NCBI RefSeq assembly: GCF_027483985.1
Contig: NZ_JAIXTJ010000008.1
Span: 44,876 to 108,875 of the forward strand
DNA: 64,000 nt
Direction of reading: 5' to 3'
Source: Flavobacterium sp.
GTDB lineage: Bacteria > Bacteroidota > Bacteroidia > Flavobacteriales > Flavobacteriaceae
The notes under the pieces were generated by a model. That model was not told the origin of the DNA and ran no database searches. It saw only the letters and a program-made list of their open reading frames with translations. Positions 32,382 through 40,968 of this stretch are shown here, piece by piece; the first letter of the stretch is position 1, and the number at the start of each line of letters is the position of its first letter. The position numbers and the translations under genes are program-made.

Positions 32382-33383
32382 ATGATATTAGTTACAGGCG
32401 CAACCGGATTAGTAGGAGCTCATTTACTTCTTCATTTGATAGAAAATGGCGAAGAATATGTTCGTGCGCTTTATCGAAAGCAAAGGAACATAGAAAAAAC
32501 CAAAGCACTTTTTGAATTATATAAAAAAGGTGAATTATTCTCAAAAATCCATTGGATTCAAGGTGATATTTTAGAAGTTCCAACCTTAGAACTAGCTTTC
32601 GAAAATGTTACTTATGTCTATCATTGTGCGGCTTGTATTTCTTTTAATCCAAATGACGAAGACCAACTTAGAAAAGTCAATATTGAAGGTACAGCTAACA
32701 TTGTAAATTTTTGTATTGATAAAAATATTAAAAAACTTTGTCACGTTAGTTCTATTGCTGCACTCGGAGATTTAGCACCTCATGAAAAAGAAGTTAACGA
32801 AACAACCGAATGGAATCCTGAAGTTCTACACAGCGATTATGCCATTTCAAAATACGGCGCAGAAATGGAAGTTTGGCGCGGACAGCAAGAAGGATTGAAC
32901 GTAGTTATTGTCAATCCGGGTGTGATTTTTGGACCAGGTTTTTGGCAGCAAGGAAGTGGTGCTTTCTTTACTTCTATCGAAAAAGGAATGCCGTTTTATA
33001 CCTATGGAACGTCTGGATATGTTGCTGTTAGCGATGTAGTGAAAATTATGCATCTACTGATGTTAAGCGACTGCAATGGAGAACGATTTGCACTATTGTC
33101 AAAAAATTATACCTATAAAGAAATAATTTATTTGATAGCAGATAAAATAAGTGCCAAAAAACCTAAAACCGAAGCCAAACCTTGGATGCTTCATCTAGCG
33201 TGGCGTTTAGACTGGTTATTTTCGACTATTTTTAGAACAAAAAGAAGAATATCTAAACATTCGGCGCAATCACTTTTAAATAGTGACACTATATCTAATG
33301 AAAAAATAAAGAATTATTTAGGTTATAATTTTGAAGAAATTCCAGCTTATCTGGATCGTATTTTAGTTCACTATAAGAAATAA
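32382..33383 (+). CDS. NAD(P)-dependent epimerase/dehydratase family protein
   Basis: A 333-residue short-chain dehydrogenase of the extended type. Rossmann motif GATGLVGAHL (6-15) starts immediately after MILVT. The catalytic YAISK (about 150) carries the Tyr and Lys pair. Annotated relatives act on nucleotide sugars or flavonoid-type substrates, but nothing here specifies the substrate. ATG at 32382 is chosen over a TTG nine codons upstream, because MILVTGATGL is the canonical opening. Its stop abuts that of the convergent DUF4296 gene with no gap. Confidence 0.88.
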   Translation: MILVTGATGLVGAHLLLHLIENGEEYVRALYRKQRNIEKTKALFELYKKGELFSKIHWIQGDILEVPTLELAFENVTYVYHCAACISFNPNDEDQLRKVNIEGTANIVNFCIDKNIKKLCHVSSIAALGDLAPHEKEVNETTEWNPEVLHSDYAISKYGAEMEVWRGQQEGLNVVIVNPGVIFGPGFWQQGSGAFFTSIEKGMPFYTYGTSGYVAVSDVVKIMHLLMLSDCNGERFALLSKNYTYKEIIYLIADKISAKKPKTEAKPWMLHLAWRLDWLFSTIFRTKRRISKHSAQSLLNSDTISNEKIKNYLGYNFEEIPAYLDRILVHYKK

Positions 33384-33758
33384 TTATTTTACAATTCCTT
33401 GCTCTGGATTTTGAATAGCAGGTGAAATACGATTCATTTTTTCTTTATCTTTATTCAAACGCTCTTTTACTTCTTCATACATTTTTTTGTAATCTTTAGC
33501 ATCAGCGGCGTAATATTGAGAGCTTTTAGCAAAAGTCAAACTATCAACTTTATACTTTTCTCTTAACAATTCACTTGGCTTAGGATAAACTTGGTTCATT
33601 GTTGCTTGATTTTTGGCAGCTTCAAGAACGGCTAAATCATAAATGATCTCTTTCATCTTATCTTTATCGATAAGATTTTTTGGTTTTTCAACAAAATCAT
33701 CTTTACAACTCAAGGCTGTAAACGAAAGTACCAACAAAAAAAATAGTGATTTTTTCAT
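33384..33758 (-). CDS. DUF4296 lipoprotein
   Basis: A 124-residue lipoprotein with lipobox TALSC (Cys18). The mature part is helical and charged, with DKMKEIIYDLAVLEAAKNQ (about 33-51) and a later LREKYKVDSLTF as DUF4296 hallmarks. Members of the family in Bacteroidota lie beside dihydroorotase and dolichol-phosphate-mannose-synthase-like genes, as here. The role is unknown, in the periplasm or outer membrane. It is 3 bp from the dihydroorotase gene. Confidence 0.85.
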   Translation of the reverse strand: MKKSLFFLLVLSFTALSCKDDFVEKPKNLIDKDKMKEIIYDLAVLEAAKNQATMNQVYPKPSELLREKYKVDSLTFAKSSQYYAADAKDYKKMYEEVKERLNKDKEKMNRISPAIQNPEQGIVK

Positions 33759-33761
33759 TTT

Positions 33762-35102
33762 TTATCTATCAAAAAGTAAACGTTTACCTGCTTTAATTTC
33801 TTTCACTTTAGAGTTTTCATACACCAACTGTCCGTTTACAAATGTATGTGTAATTCTTGATTTAAAATTAGTTCCTTCAAAAGGTGACCAACCGCATTTA
33901 TATAAAATATTATCTTTGTTTACACTCCAAGGTTTTGCTGGATTTACTATTGCTAAATCGGCATAATAACCTTCTTTTATGAATCCTCTATTTTCGATTT
34001 TAAAAATTTTAGCTGGGTTATGAGCCATCTTTTCAACGATTTTTTCAACAGAAATCTTACCTTGATGAAACGCTTCAAATAAAGCTACCACTGCATGTTG
34101 CACTAATGGACCACCAGAAGGCGCGTTGGCATATTTTTGAGATTTCTCTTCTAATGTGTGCGGTGCGTGATCGGTTGCAATTACATCAATCCTATCATCC
34201 AATAACGCTTTCCACAAAGCTTCTCTATCTGATGCTGTTTTTACTGCAGGATTCCATTTTATGAAATTTCCTTTGGTTGCATAATCTTCTTCTGAAAACC
34301 AAAGATGATGGATACAAACTTCAGCAGTAATTTGTTTTTCTTCAAGCGGAATTTTATTGGTAAACAACTCCATTTCTTTAGCCGTTGACAGATGAAATAC
34401 GTGCAATCTTGCTCCGGTTTTTTTCGCCAATTCGATTGCCTTTGAAGAGGATAAATAACAAGCTTCCTCACTGCGAATTAAATGATGAACCGTTGGCGGA
34501 ATATCTTCACCAAATTCAGCTGTATATTTTTCTAAATTAGCTTTAATCGTTCCTTCATCTTCACAATGAACAGCAATTAGCATTTTAGTATTTGAAAATA
34601 TTTTTTCGAGTGTTTCTGTGTTATCCACCAACATATTTCCGGTTGATGAACCTAAAAACAATTTGATTCCAGCAACATTCTTCGGATTGGTTTTTAAAAC
34701 TTCTTCCAGATTATCATTGGTTCCGCCCATCATAAAAGAATAATTGGCATAAGAACTTTGTGCAGCTATTTGGTATTTATCTTCTAATAATTCTTGAGTA
34801 ACCGCATTTGGAACAGTGTTTGGTTGTTCGATAAACGATGTTATTCCGCCAGCAACTGCAGCTCTACTTTCCGATTCAATGTTGCCTTTGTGCGTTAAAC
34901 CTGGTTCACGAAAATGCACTTGATCATCAATCGCGCCCGGAATTAAATAATTTCCTTCGGCATCAATAACTTTACAGTTTGAACTTTTGTGGCTTATGCT
35001 CTCGGCAATTTCTTTAATTATCTCACCTTCAATAAGAACGTCACCTTCAAAAATTCTACCTTCATTTACAATCTTTGCATTTTTTATTAAAATGGTATTC
35101 AT
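33762..35102 (-). CDS. pyrC: dihydroorotase
   Basis: A 446-residue amidohydrolase of the type II dihydroorotase group. The usual metal motif HxHxR reads DDQVHFREPG (59-68), with Gln61 at the first His position. The carboxylated-lysine segment is GIKLFLGSSTGN. Later ligands are HCEDEG, HLSTAKE and the catalytic ATDHAPHT. It makes dihydroorotate in pyrimidine synthesis in the cytoplasm. The Gln-for-His change is probably shared by related flavobacteria, from memory. It is encoded between the DUF4296 gene and the glycosyltransferase gene, both in the same direction. Confidence 0.93.
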   Translation of the reverse strand: MNTILIKNAKIVNEGRIFEGDVLIEGEIIKEIAESISHKSSNCKVIDAEGNYLIPGAIDDQVHFREPGLTHKGNIESESRAAVAGGITSFIEQPNTVPNAVTQELLEDKYQIAAQSSYANYSFMMGGTNDNLEEVLKTNPKNVAGIKLFLGSSTGNMLVDNTETLEKIFSNTKMLIAVHCEDEGTIKANLEKYTAEFGEDIPPTVHHLIRSEEACYLSSSKAIELAKKTGARLHVFHLSTAKEMELFTNKIPLEEKQITAEVCIHHLWFSEEDYATKGNFIKWNPAVKTASDREALWKALLDDRIDVIATDHAPHTLEEKSQKYANAPSGGPLVQHAVVALFEAFHQGKISVEKIVEKMAHNPAKIFKIENRGFIKEGYYADLAIVNPAKPWSVNKDNILYKCGWSPFEGTNFKSRITHTFVNGQLVYENSKVKEIKAGKRLLFDR

Positions 35103-35111
35103 ATTGTATTT

Positions 35112-35837
35112 TTATAATCGATTAAATAATTTTTTAATTCTAAGAGATAAAACCCCAAAAATAGCTTCTTTAATAATAGATCCACTCATTTTAGATTGAC
35201 CTTTAGTTCTATCTGTAAAAATAACTGGCACTTCTTGAATATTGAAATTCTTTACAAAAACGCGGTATTTCATTTCAATTTGAAAGGCATATCCAATAAA
35301 CTTTATATTATCAAGATTAATACTTTCTAATACTTTTCGGCTGTAGCAAATGAATCCGGCAGTGGCGTCCATAATTTTCATACCCGTAATCATTCTCACA
35401 TAAACTGATGCAAAATATGACAACAAAACCCTACTCAAAGGCCAATTCACAACGTTAACACCAGTAACATAACGCGAACCTATGGCTAAATCGGCACCGC
35501 CAAAATGGCAAGCTTCATACAATCGTTCTAAATCGTGTGGATTATGCGAAAAATCGGCATCCATTTCAAAAACAAATTCATATTCTCTTGACAAAGCCCA
35601 TTTAAATCCGTGTACATAAGCTGTGCCCAGACCTGCTTTTTTAGTTCTTACCTCAAGAAAAAGTCTTTCAGGAAATTCTAATTGCAATTCTCTTACTCTA
35701 TCTGCAGTTTTATCGGGAGAATTATCATCAACTATTAGTATATGAAATGGTTTATGCAAAGAAAATACAGCTCTAACTATACTTTCAATATTTTCAATTT
35801 CGTTATACGTTGGAATAATTACAATACCGCAATTCAT
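35112..35837 (-). CDS. polyprenol phosphate mannose synthase-like glycosyltransferase
   Basis: A 241-residue GT2-family enzyme. The N-terminal nucleotide-binding stretch is GIVIIPTYNEIENI (3-16), followed by DDNSPDKTADRV, FEMDADFSHNP (metal-binding DxD region) and GSRYVTG. These are the dolichol-phosphate mannose synthase hallmarks. No C-terminal membrane domain is present. It would attach a sugar to undecaprenyl-type phosphate for later use outside the membrane. ATG at 35837 was chosen over an upstream TTG-extended frame. It lies 9 bp before pyrC. Confidence 0.9.
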   Translation of the reverse strand: MNCGIVIIPTYNEIENIESIVRAVFSLHKPFHILIVDDNSPDKTADRVRELQLEFPERLFLEVRTKKAGLGTAYVHGFKWALSREYEFVFEMDADFSHNPHDLERLYEACHFGGADLAIGSRYVTGVNVVNWPLSRVLLSYFASVYVRMITGMKIMDATAGFICYSRKVLESINLDNIKFIGYAFQIEMKYRVFVKNFNIQEVPVIFTDRTKGQSKMSGSIIKEAIFGVLSLRIKKLFNRL

Positions 35838-35927
35838 AGTAATCAATAAAAGTTTGTGCAAAAATACTCATTTTATTACTTCATAATCTTAATAATATTA
35901 TAATACTAATCAACAAATAAAATTTAG

Positions 35928-35935
35928 TAATTTTG
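35928..35935 (+). promoter_or_regulatory. -7 element, nearly leaderless transcript
   Basis: TAATTTTG fits TAnnTTTG and lies only 6 bp before the ATG at 35942. If used, transcription would start at or just before the start codon. Confidence 0.5.
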
Positions 35936-35941
35936 CACTTT

Positions 35942-36613
35942 ATGATAGCATTAGAATTACATCCTCGAATTATTGCAAGCAAAGATTGGGCAACTATCAT
36001 TTTTGTGATTTCTTTGTTCTTAATTGTTTTAGCAAAAACGATATTTGAAACAAGATTCAACGATTATATTCGACTATTAGTATCTGATAAATACACCAAA
36101 ATTTATAAAGAAAGTAGTCACTTAATGAGTGGTTTTAATGTCATTCTATTTTTAGTTAATGTTATTTCTCTTTCTTTTTTTATACAACTAGCCTTAGCCA
36201 ATTATGAAGATGATATAAAACTCAAAACCGATTGGGTTTTATTTGTTAGAGTATTCACATTATTGTCGGTTTTTATATTGTGTAAATTCTTAATTGAGAA
36301 GATCTTAGCTGCAACATTTGGCATTGAATCACTACTAGAACAATTCAATTTACAGAAAGTTACCTTTAGAACTTACATCGGCTTACTGCTATTACCGGTT
36401 TCTATAATTTTATTTTATGGTAATTATTCATCAGATTCTTTATTTATCACATTAATCATTATATTATTAATAATAAATTTAGTGACTTATCTTATTTCAT
36501 TAAAAAATTATCAAAACTTTGTATTTGGTAAGTTGTTTTATTTTATTTTGTATCTTTGCGCACTTGAAATAGCGCCCTATTATTTCATATATTATTTGAT
36601 TACAAAAAATTAG
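35942..36613 (+). CDS. DUF4271 membrane protein
   Basis: A 223-residue integral membrane protein with six or seven hydrophobic segments and short loops, matching DUF4271 of Bacteroidota, whose role is unknown to me. The start is the ATG at 35942. The upstream in-frame TTG would extend it by three residues into the promoter element. It is 9 bp before hemD, and the pair probably forms an operon. Confidence 0.85.
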   Translation: MIALELHPRIIASKDWATIIFVISLFLIVLAKTIFETRFNDYIRLLVSDKYTKIYKESSHLMSGFNVILFLVNVISLSFFIQLALANYEDDIKLKTDWVLFVRVFTLLSVFILCKFLIEKILAATFGIESLLEQFNLQKVTFRTYIGLLLLPVSIILFYGNYSSDSLFITLIIILLIINLVTYLISLKNYQNFVFGKLFYFILYLCALEIAPYYFIYYLITKN

Positions 36614-36622
36614 AGTTTAAAC

Positions 36623-37381
36623 ATGTCAAATTTGAAAGTAAGAACGATTTTGGTGTCACAACCAGAGCCAAAAGTAGAGAATTCTCCTTATTTTGATTTA
36701 CAACAAAAGCATAAGGTAAAAATTGATTTTCGTTCTTTTATTCACGTAGAAGGCGTAAGTGCGAAGGACGTTAGAGCTCAAAAAATTGACCTAAACAATT
36801 TCACGGCTATTATCCTAACAAGTAAAAATGCAGTAGATCACTTTTTTAGAGTGGCCGAAGAAATGCGCTACAAAGTACCAGAAGATTTAAGGTATTTTTG
36901 CCAATCAGAAGCTATTGCTTTTTATTTACAGAAGTATGTTGTTTACAGAAAGCGTAAAATTTATGTTGGTCAAAAAGATTTTGCAGATATGTCAACGCTT
37001 TTCAAGAAATATAAAGATGAAAAGTTTTTGTTACCAGCTTCTGATCAATTAAATGCTGATGCGCCTGTAACTTTAAACAACTTAAAAATCAATTGGACGC
37101 AAGCCGTTTTTTATAAAACAGTAATGAGCGATTTATCTGATTTAGCAGATGTTTATTATGATGTTTTAGCGTTTTTTAGTCCAACAGGAATTAAATCATT
37201 GTTTAAAAACTTTCCAGATTTTAAACAAAATGATACAAGAATTGCAGTTTTTGGAAGCACCACTCAAAAAGAAGCTTTGGAACACGGATTAAGAATTGAT
37301 ATCCTTGCTCCAACACCAGAAACACCATCAATGACAATGGCTTTAGAACGTTATGTTGCCGAAGCTAATAAAGGAAAATAA
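36623..37381 (+). CDS. hemD: uroporphyrinogen-III synthase
   Basis: A 252-residue two-domain HemD. Recognisable blocks are the TSKNAVDHFF segment (about 70-79), FFSPTGIKSLF near residue 190, and RIAVFGSTTQKEALEHG, the typical late motif GxTTxxxAxxxG. HemD closes hydroxymethylbilane to uroporphyrinogen III in heme synthesis. Other hem genes are not adjacent. It is followed by a terminator. Confidence 0.93.
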   Translation: MSNLKVRTILVSQPEPKVENSPYFDLQQKHKVKIDFRSFIHVEGVSAKDVRAQKIDLNNFTAIILTSKNAVDHFFRVAEEMRYKVPEDLRYFCQSEAIAFYLQKYVVYRKRKIYVGQKDFADMSTLFKKYKDEKFLLPASDQLNADAPVTLNNLKINWTQAVFYKTVMSDLSDLADVYYDVLAFFSPTGIKSLFKNFPDFKQNDTRIAVFGSTTQKEALEHGLRIDILAPTPETPSMTMALERYVAEANKGK

Positions 37382-37400
37382 ATTTCAATAACACTATATA

Positions 37401-37434
37401 AAAACCCCAAATTCAGATGAATTTGGGGTTTTTT
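37401..37434 (+). terminator. terminator of hemD
   Basis: A perfect 14-bp stem (37401-37414 with 37419-37432), 4-nt loop and T run, 20 bp after the hemD stop. Confidence 0.9.
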
Positions 37435-37440
37435 AATTTA

Positions 37441-37471
37441 AAAAAAACTCAACATTACTGCTGAGTTTTTT
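37441..37471 (-). terminator. terminator of pckA
   Basis: A 9-bp stem (37443-37451 with 37462-37470) with a 10-nt loop and T-rich minus-strand tail, 30 bp beyond the pckA stop. Confidence 0.7.
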
Positions 37472-37502
37472 CGTTTGGTTTGATAAAGTTTGTTTGTTAT
37501 TT

Positions 37503-39128
37503 TTATAATTGCGGTCCGGCATTGACTAAATTCTGCCCTTCAGCATTATCTGTATATTGAACGAAATTTTTAATAAATCTTCCTGCTAAATCAGTTGCTT
37601 TGGTTTCCCATTCAGAAACATCTGCATAAGTATCTCTTGGATCTAAAATCGCTGCATTAACATTATTTAATGAAGTTGGAACCACAAAATTAAATGTTGG
37701 AATAATCTTAGTTTCTGCATTTTCAATTGAACCATCTAATATAGCATCAATAATAGCGCGAGTATCTTTAATAGAAATACGTTTTCCTGTTCCGTTCCAA
37801 CCTGTATTCACCATATAAGCTGTTGCTTTGTGCTCTTCCATCTTTTTAACTAACTCTTCACCATATTTAGTTGGGTGAAGTGATAAAAATGCTTTTCCGA
37901 AACAAGCTGAAAAAGTTGGTTCTGGTTGTGTCACACCTCTTTCAGTGCCAGCCAATTTAGCTGTAAACCCAGATAAGAAATAATATTTAGTTTGCTCTGG
38001 AGTTAATTTAGAAACTGGAGGCATCACACCAAAAGCATCTGCAGTCAAGAAAATTACCTTGGTTGCGTGTCCTGCTTTTGAAACTGGTTTTACAATATTC
38101 TGAATGTGATCAATCGGATAAGAAACACGAGTATTTTGAGTAACAGAACCATCTTTAAAGTCGATTATTCCATCTGCATCAACCGTAACATTTTCAAGTA
38201 AAGCGTCTCTTTTTATTGCTCCAAAAATATCAGGTTCGTTTTCTGCACTCAAATCAATGGTTTTTGCATAACAACCGCCTTCAAAATTGAAAACGCCGTC
38301 ATTATCCCAACCGTGTTCATCGTCTCCAATCAACTCACGTTTTGGATCAGTTGATAATGTTGTTTTTCCTGTTCCAGACAAGCCGAAGAAAACAGCTACA
38401 TCACCATCTTTTCCTTTGTTTGCAGAACAATGCATCGAAGCTATTCCTTGTAATGGCAAGTAGTAATTCATCATCGAGAATAACCCTTTCTTCATTTCTC
38501 CTCCATACCAAGTTCCGCCAATTAATTGTATTTTTTCGGTAAGATTAAAAGCAACATAAACTTCTGAATTCAAATTGTGAGCTGCGAAATCTTTGAAACT
38601 TGTTTTAGAACCATTCATCACAATAAAATCTGGCTCACCAAAATTCTCAAGTTCTGCATCAGTCGGACGGATGAACATGTTTTTTACAAAATGAGCTTGC
38701 CAAGCAACTTCCATAATGAAACGCACTTTTAAACGGGTGTTTTCATTAGCACCACAAAATGCATCTACTACAAACAATCGTTTACCAGAAAGTTGTTCAA
38801 CTGTAGTTTCTTTTAAGGCATTCCAAGTAGTTTGAGAAATGGGTTTGTTGTCGTTTACTGCTTTTTCAGAATTCCACCAAATAGTGTTTTCTGTGATGGC
38901 GTCTTTAACAATATATTTATCTTTAGGCGAACGACCTGTAAATTCTCCAGTCATTACATTAACAGCACCAAGTTCTGTAAGCTGTCCTTTTTCGTAGCCT
39001 ACCAAATTAGAACTTAACTCTTCGTTATATAAAAATTCAAAAGAAGGATTGTATATAATTTCTTGTACATTTTTGATTCCATAGGCTTCCAACGAAATCG
39101 ATTTCGTAAATTGGGCAGTATTCTCCAT
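37503..39128 (-). CDS. pckA: phosphoenolpyruvate carboxykinase (ATP)
   Basis: A 541-residue ATP-type PEPCK. Kinase-1a P-loop [11 protein letters not shown] (about 254-264), metal-binding [11 protein letters not shown] and [10 protein letters not shown] are all present. It converts oxaloacetate to PEP, the first committed gluconeogenic step, in the cytoplasm. The gene is monocistronic, with TACCTTTG on the minus strand 36 bp upstream and a terminator downstream. Confidence 0.98.
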   Translation of the reverse strand: MENTAQFTKSISLEAYGIKNVQEIIYNPSFEFLYNEELSSNLVGYEKGQLTELGAVNVMTGEFTGRSPKDKYIVKDAITENTIWWNSEKAVNDNKPISQTTWNALKETTVEQLSGKRLFVVDAFCGANENTRLKVRFIMEVAWQAHFVKNMFIRPTDAELENFGEPDFIVMNGSKTSFKDFAAHNLNSEVYVAFNLTEKIQLIGGTWYGGEMKKGLFSMMNYYLPLQGIASMHCSANKGKDGDVAVFFGLSGTGKTTLSTDPKRELIGDDEHGWDNDGVFNFEGGCYAKTIDLSAENEPDIFGAIKRDALLENVTVDADGIIDFKDGSVTQNTRVSYPIDHIQNIVKPVSKAGHATKVIFLTADAFGVMPPVSKLTPEQTKYYFLSGFTAKLAGTERGVTQPEPTFSACFGKAFLSLHPTKYGEELVKKMEEHKATAYMVNTGWNGTGKRISIKDTRAIIDAILDGSIENAETKIIPTFNFVVPTSLNNVNAAILDPRDTYADVSEWETKATDLAGRFIKNFVQYTDNAEGQNLVNAGPQL

Positions 39129-39163
39129 AAAATTGTATTGTGTTGCAATTATTAAATTGACTG

Positions 39164-39171
39164 CAAAGGTA
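39164..39171 (-). promoter_or_regulatory. -7 element of pckA
   Basis: TACCTTTG on the minus strand fits TAnnTTTG, 36 bp before the pckA ATG. A TTG further upstream is 14 bp away, too close for the canonical spacing. Confidence 0.55.
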
Positions 39172-39208
39172 AAAATTAATTATTACAACGTTGTAGTTTA
39201 TTGAAATT

Positions 39209-39595
39209 TTATGATTTTTTCTTTAAAAATTGAAAAGTAAATAACGCCCAAGCTAGTATTAACAGCAATCCACCAATTGGTGTCACAAAACCGATGACTT
39301 TAAAATTAAACGCATTTAAACTATCGGTAGCTAATAAATAAATCGAACCCGAGAACATAATTATACCCAAAATTGTAAGTACTAAAATACTTTTTTTGGT
39401 CTTCAAACTTAAATGAGCATTCAATCCTAAAAATAATAAAAATAATGCGTGATACATTTGATATTTAACTCCAGTTTCAAAAGTATCTAATTGATCAACA
39501 GTCAATACTTTTTTTAACGCATGCGCTCCGAAAGCACCCAAAACAATTGCCGTCATTCCAAAAAAACCAGCTGCCGAAAATATTTTCTTATCCAT
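39209..39595 (-). CDS. DUF423 membrane protein
   Basis: A 128-residue protein with four membrane helices. The opening FGMTAIVLGAFGAHALKK and a second-helix YQMYHALFLLFLG are the DUF423 signature. The function is unknown. It sits alone on the minus strand between pckA and a divergent DUF3108 gene. Confidence 0.9.
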   Translation of the reverse strand: MDKKIFSAAGFFGMTAIVLGAFGAHALKKVLTVDQLDTFETGVKYQMYHALFLLFLGLNAHLSLKTKKSILVLTILGIIMFSGSIYLLATDSLNAFNFKVIGFVTPIGGLLLILAWALFTFQFLKKKS

Positions 39596-39669
39596 AGTAT
39601 TTATTCTTAGTAATATTTAACAAAAATATCAGTTATATGTGGAATGCTAAAGGATTTTTATGTTTTCCT

Positions 39670-39702
39670 TTTGATTTTAACAATTTTAAAATTTTATATT
39701 TG
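39670..39702 (+). promoter_or_regulatory. promoter of the DUF3108 gene
   Basis: TTTG (39670-39673), 21-nt spacer and TATATTTG (39695-39702), slightly longer spacing than consensus, with the ATG 18 bp on at 39720. Confidence 0.6.
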
Positions 39703-39719
39703 TACTCTAATTTATAACT

Positions 39720-40481
39720 ATGAAAAAAATAACCTTTATAACGGCGATATTATTGATTTTCTGTTCTTTTAAAGCAGATACTAAGGCGGTTATTCCATCA
39801 GGTGAACGACTAGTTTATTCTGGATCTTACAACATGAGTGGATTGATGACACAATTGGCTCAGGTAACAATGTCTACCGATACAGAAACTACTTCTAAAA
39901 ACAGTTACTTGCATTTAAATTGTGAATTAGCAACGTTTAGCAAATGGGATAAGTTTTTTAGAATTCGTGATATTTATGAATCTTATGTAAATCCGTCAAC
40001 ATTAAAACCTAGTTTATATAAAAGAAGTATTGACGAAGGTGGATATACCAAAAAAGAAAAGTACGTTTTCAAAGGTAATTCTGTAACTAGCACTGCAAAA
40101 AAAAGAAACAAACCTGAAACTACAAGAACATTCAACATTGGAAGTTCTACTCAAGACGTTATCTCGCTTCTTTACAAAGTAAGAACTATCGATTTTTCTA
40201 AAATGACATCGGGACAAACCAAGTCTTTCATTATTGTTTTTGACGAAAAAGAAATTCCAGTAACCTTAAAATATATGGGAACTGAAACTGTAAAAGCAGG
40301 AAATCTTGGCGATAAATCGTGCTATAAATTATCTATCGGAGCAAAAACAGACGCTTTAAAAGGCAAAGATAAAAACTTAATCTGGTTGACTGCCGATGCT
40401 AAAAAAGTTCCAGCATTAATGAAATTTAGTATTCCTGTTGGTACAGGTCAATTGGCTTTAACTTCAGCAACTGGTATTTAA
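39720..40481 (+). CDS. DUF3108 secreted protein
   Basis: A 253-residue exported protein with a signal peptide (about 1-20, FCSFKA). The DUF3108 fold is indicated by PSGERLVYSGSYNMSG (about 26-40) and the recurrent beta-strand pattern. Members are thought to be periplasmic, possibly lipid-associated. Followed after 46 bp by a small membrane protein gene. Confidence 0.8.
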   Translation: MKKITFITAILLIFCSFKADTKAVIPSGERLVYSGSYNMSGLMTQLAQVTMSTDTETTSKNSYLHLNCELATFSKWDKFFRIRDIYESYVNPSTLKPSLYKRSIDEGGYTKKEKYVFKGNSVTSTAKKRNKPETTRTFNIGSSTQDVISLLYKVRTIDFSKMTSGQTKSFIIVFDEKEIPVTLKYMGTETVKAGNLGDKSCYKLSIGAKTDALKGKDKNLIWLTADAKKVPALMKFSIPVGTGQLALTSATGI

Positions 40482-40527
40482 AAAGTAAAAAGAATTTAGA
40501 AAAAAACAATTACAATCTAAGAAAAAT

Positions 40528-40863
40528 ATGAGAAAGACGTTATTAATTTTATCGATACTATTTGTAGTACTTAGTGTTGTTTTCTCCATATTACCATTAG
40601 ACACGTTAGCATTCTTACCAATCGGAATCGGATTAATTTTGTTATTTCTAACGTTTCAAAAATCAGAAGTACCTCAACGTAAAACGGTTAAAATTTTATT
40701 TGCCATAACGTACATTTGTGGGTTAGTTGTTCTCGGAAAAACGTTTCTTATAAAAGATGAAATCGCAACCGACCAGAAATTTGAACAACAAAAAATTGAA
40801 ACCAAACAAGAGGCAAAACAAGAACTCGAAGACCTTGAAAAAGATCTAGAAGGCTTAGAATAA
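40528..40863 (+). CDS. small membrane protein with coiled-coil tail
   Basis: A 111-residue protein. Three hydrophobic helices lie in residues 1-75, followed by a strongly charged tail (EQQKIETKQEAKQELEDLEK) predicted as a coiled coil. No known family is recognised. It is co-oriented with the DUF3108 gene 46 bp upstream. Confidence 0.65.
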   Translation: MRKTLLILSILFVVLSVVFSILPLDTLAFLPIGIGLILLFLTFQKSEVPQRKTVKILFAITYICGLVVLGKTFLIKDEIATDQKFEQQKIETKQEAKQELEDLEKDLEGLE

Positions 40864-40884
40864 TAATCATAAATACACTGCAAT

Positions 40885-40938
40885 AATTCCAAATTCCAAT
40901 TAATAATGTTGGTATTTGGAATTTTTTATTGGAATTTC
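40885..40938. repeat. AATTCCAA-type intergenic repeat
   Basis: AATTCCAAATTCCAATT is followed by its reverse, ATTTGGAATTTTTTATTGGAATT, making a loose inverted repeat of AATTCCAA before the saccharopine dehydrogenase gene. Related AATTCC/TTTGGAA pieces occur at 5067-5090 and 6190-6225. Confidence 0.45.
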
Positions 40939-40940
40939 TT

Positions 40941-40948
40941 TAGTTTTG
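40941..40948 (+). promoter_or_regulatory. -7 element of the saccharopine dehydrogenase gene
   Basis: TAGTTTTG fits TAnnTTTG, 20 bp before the ATG at 40969. Confidence 0.5.
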
Positions 40949-40968
40949 TATCCAATTACAAACAAACC

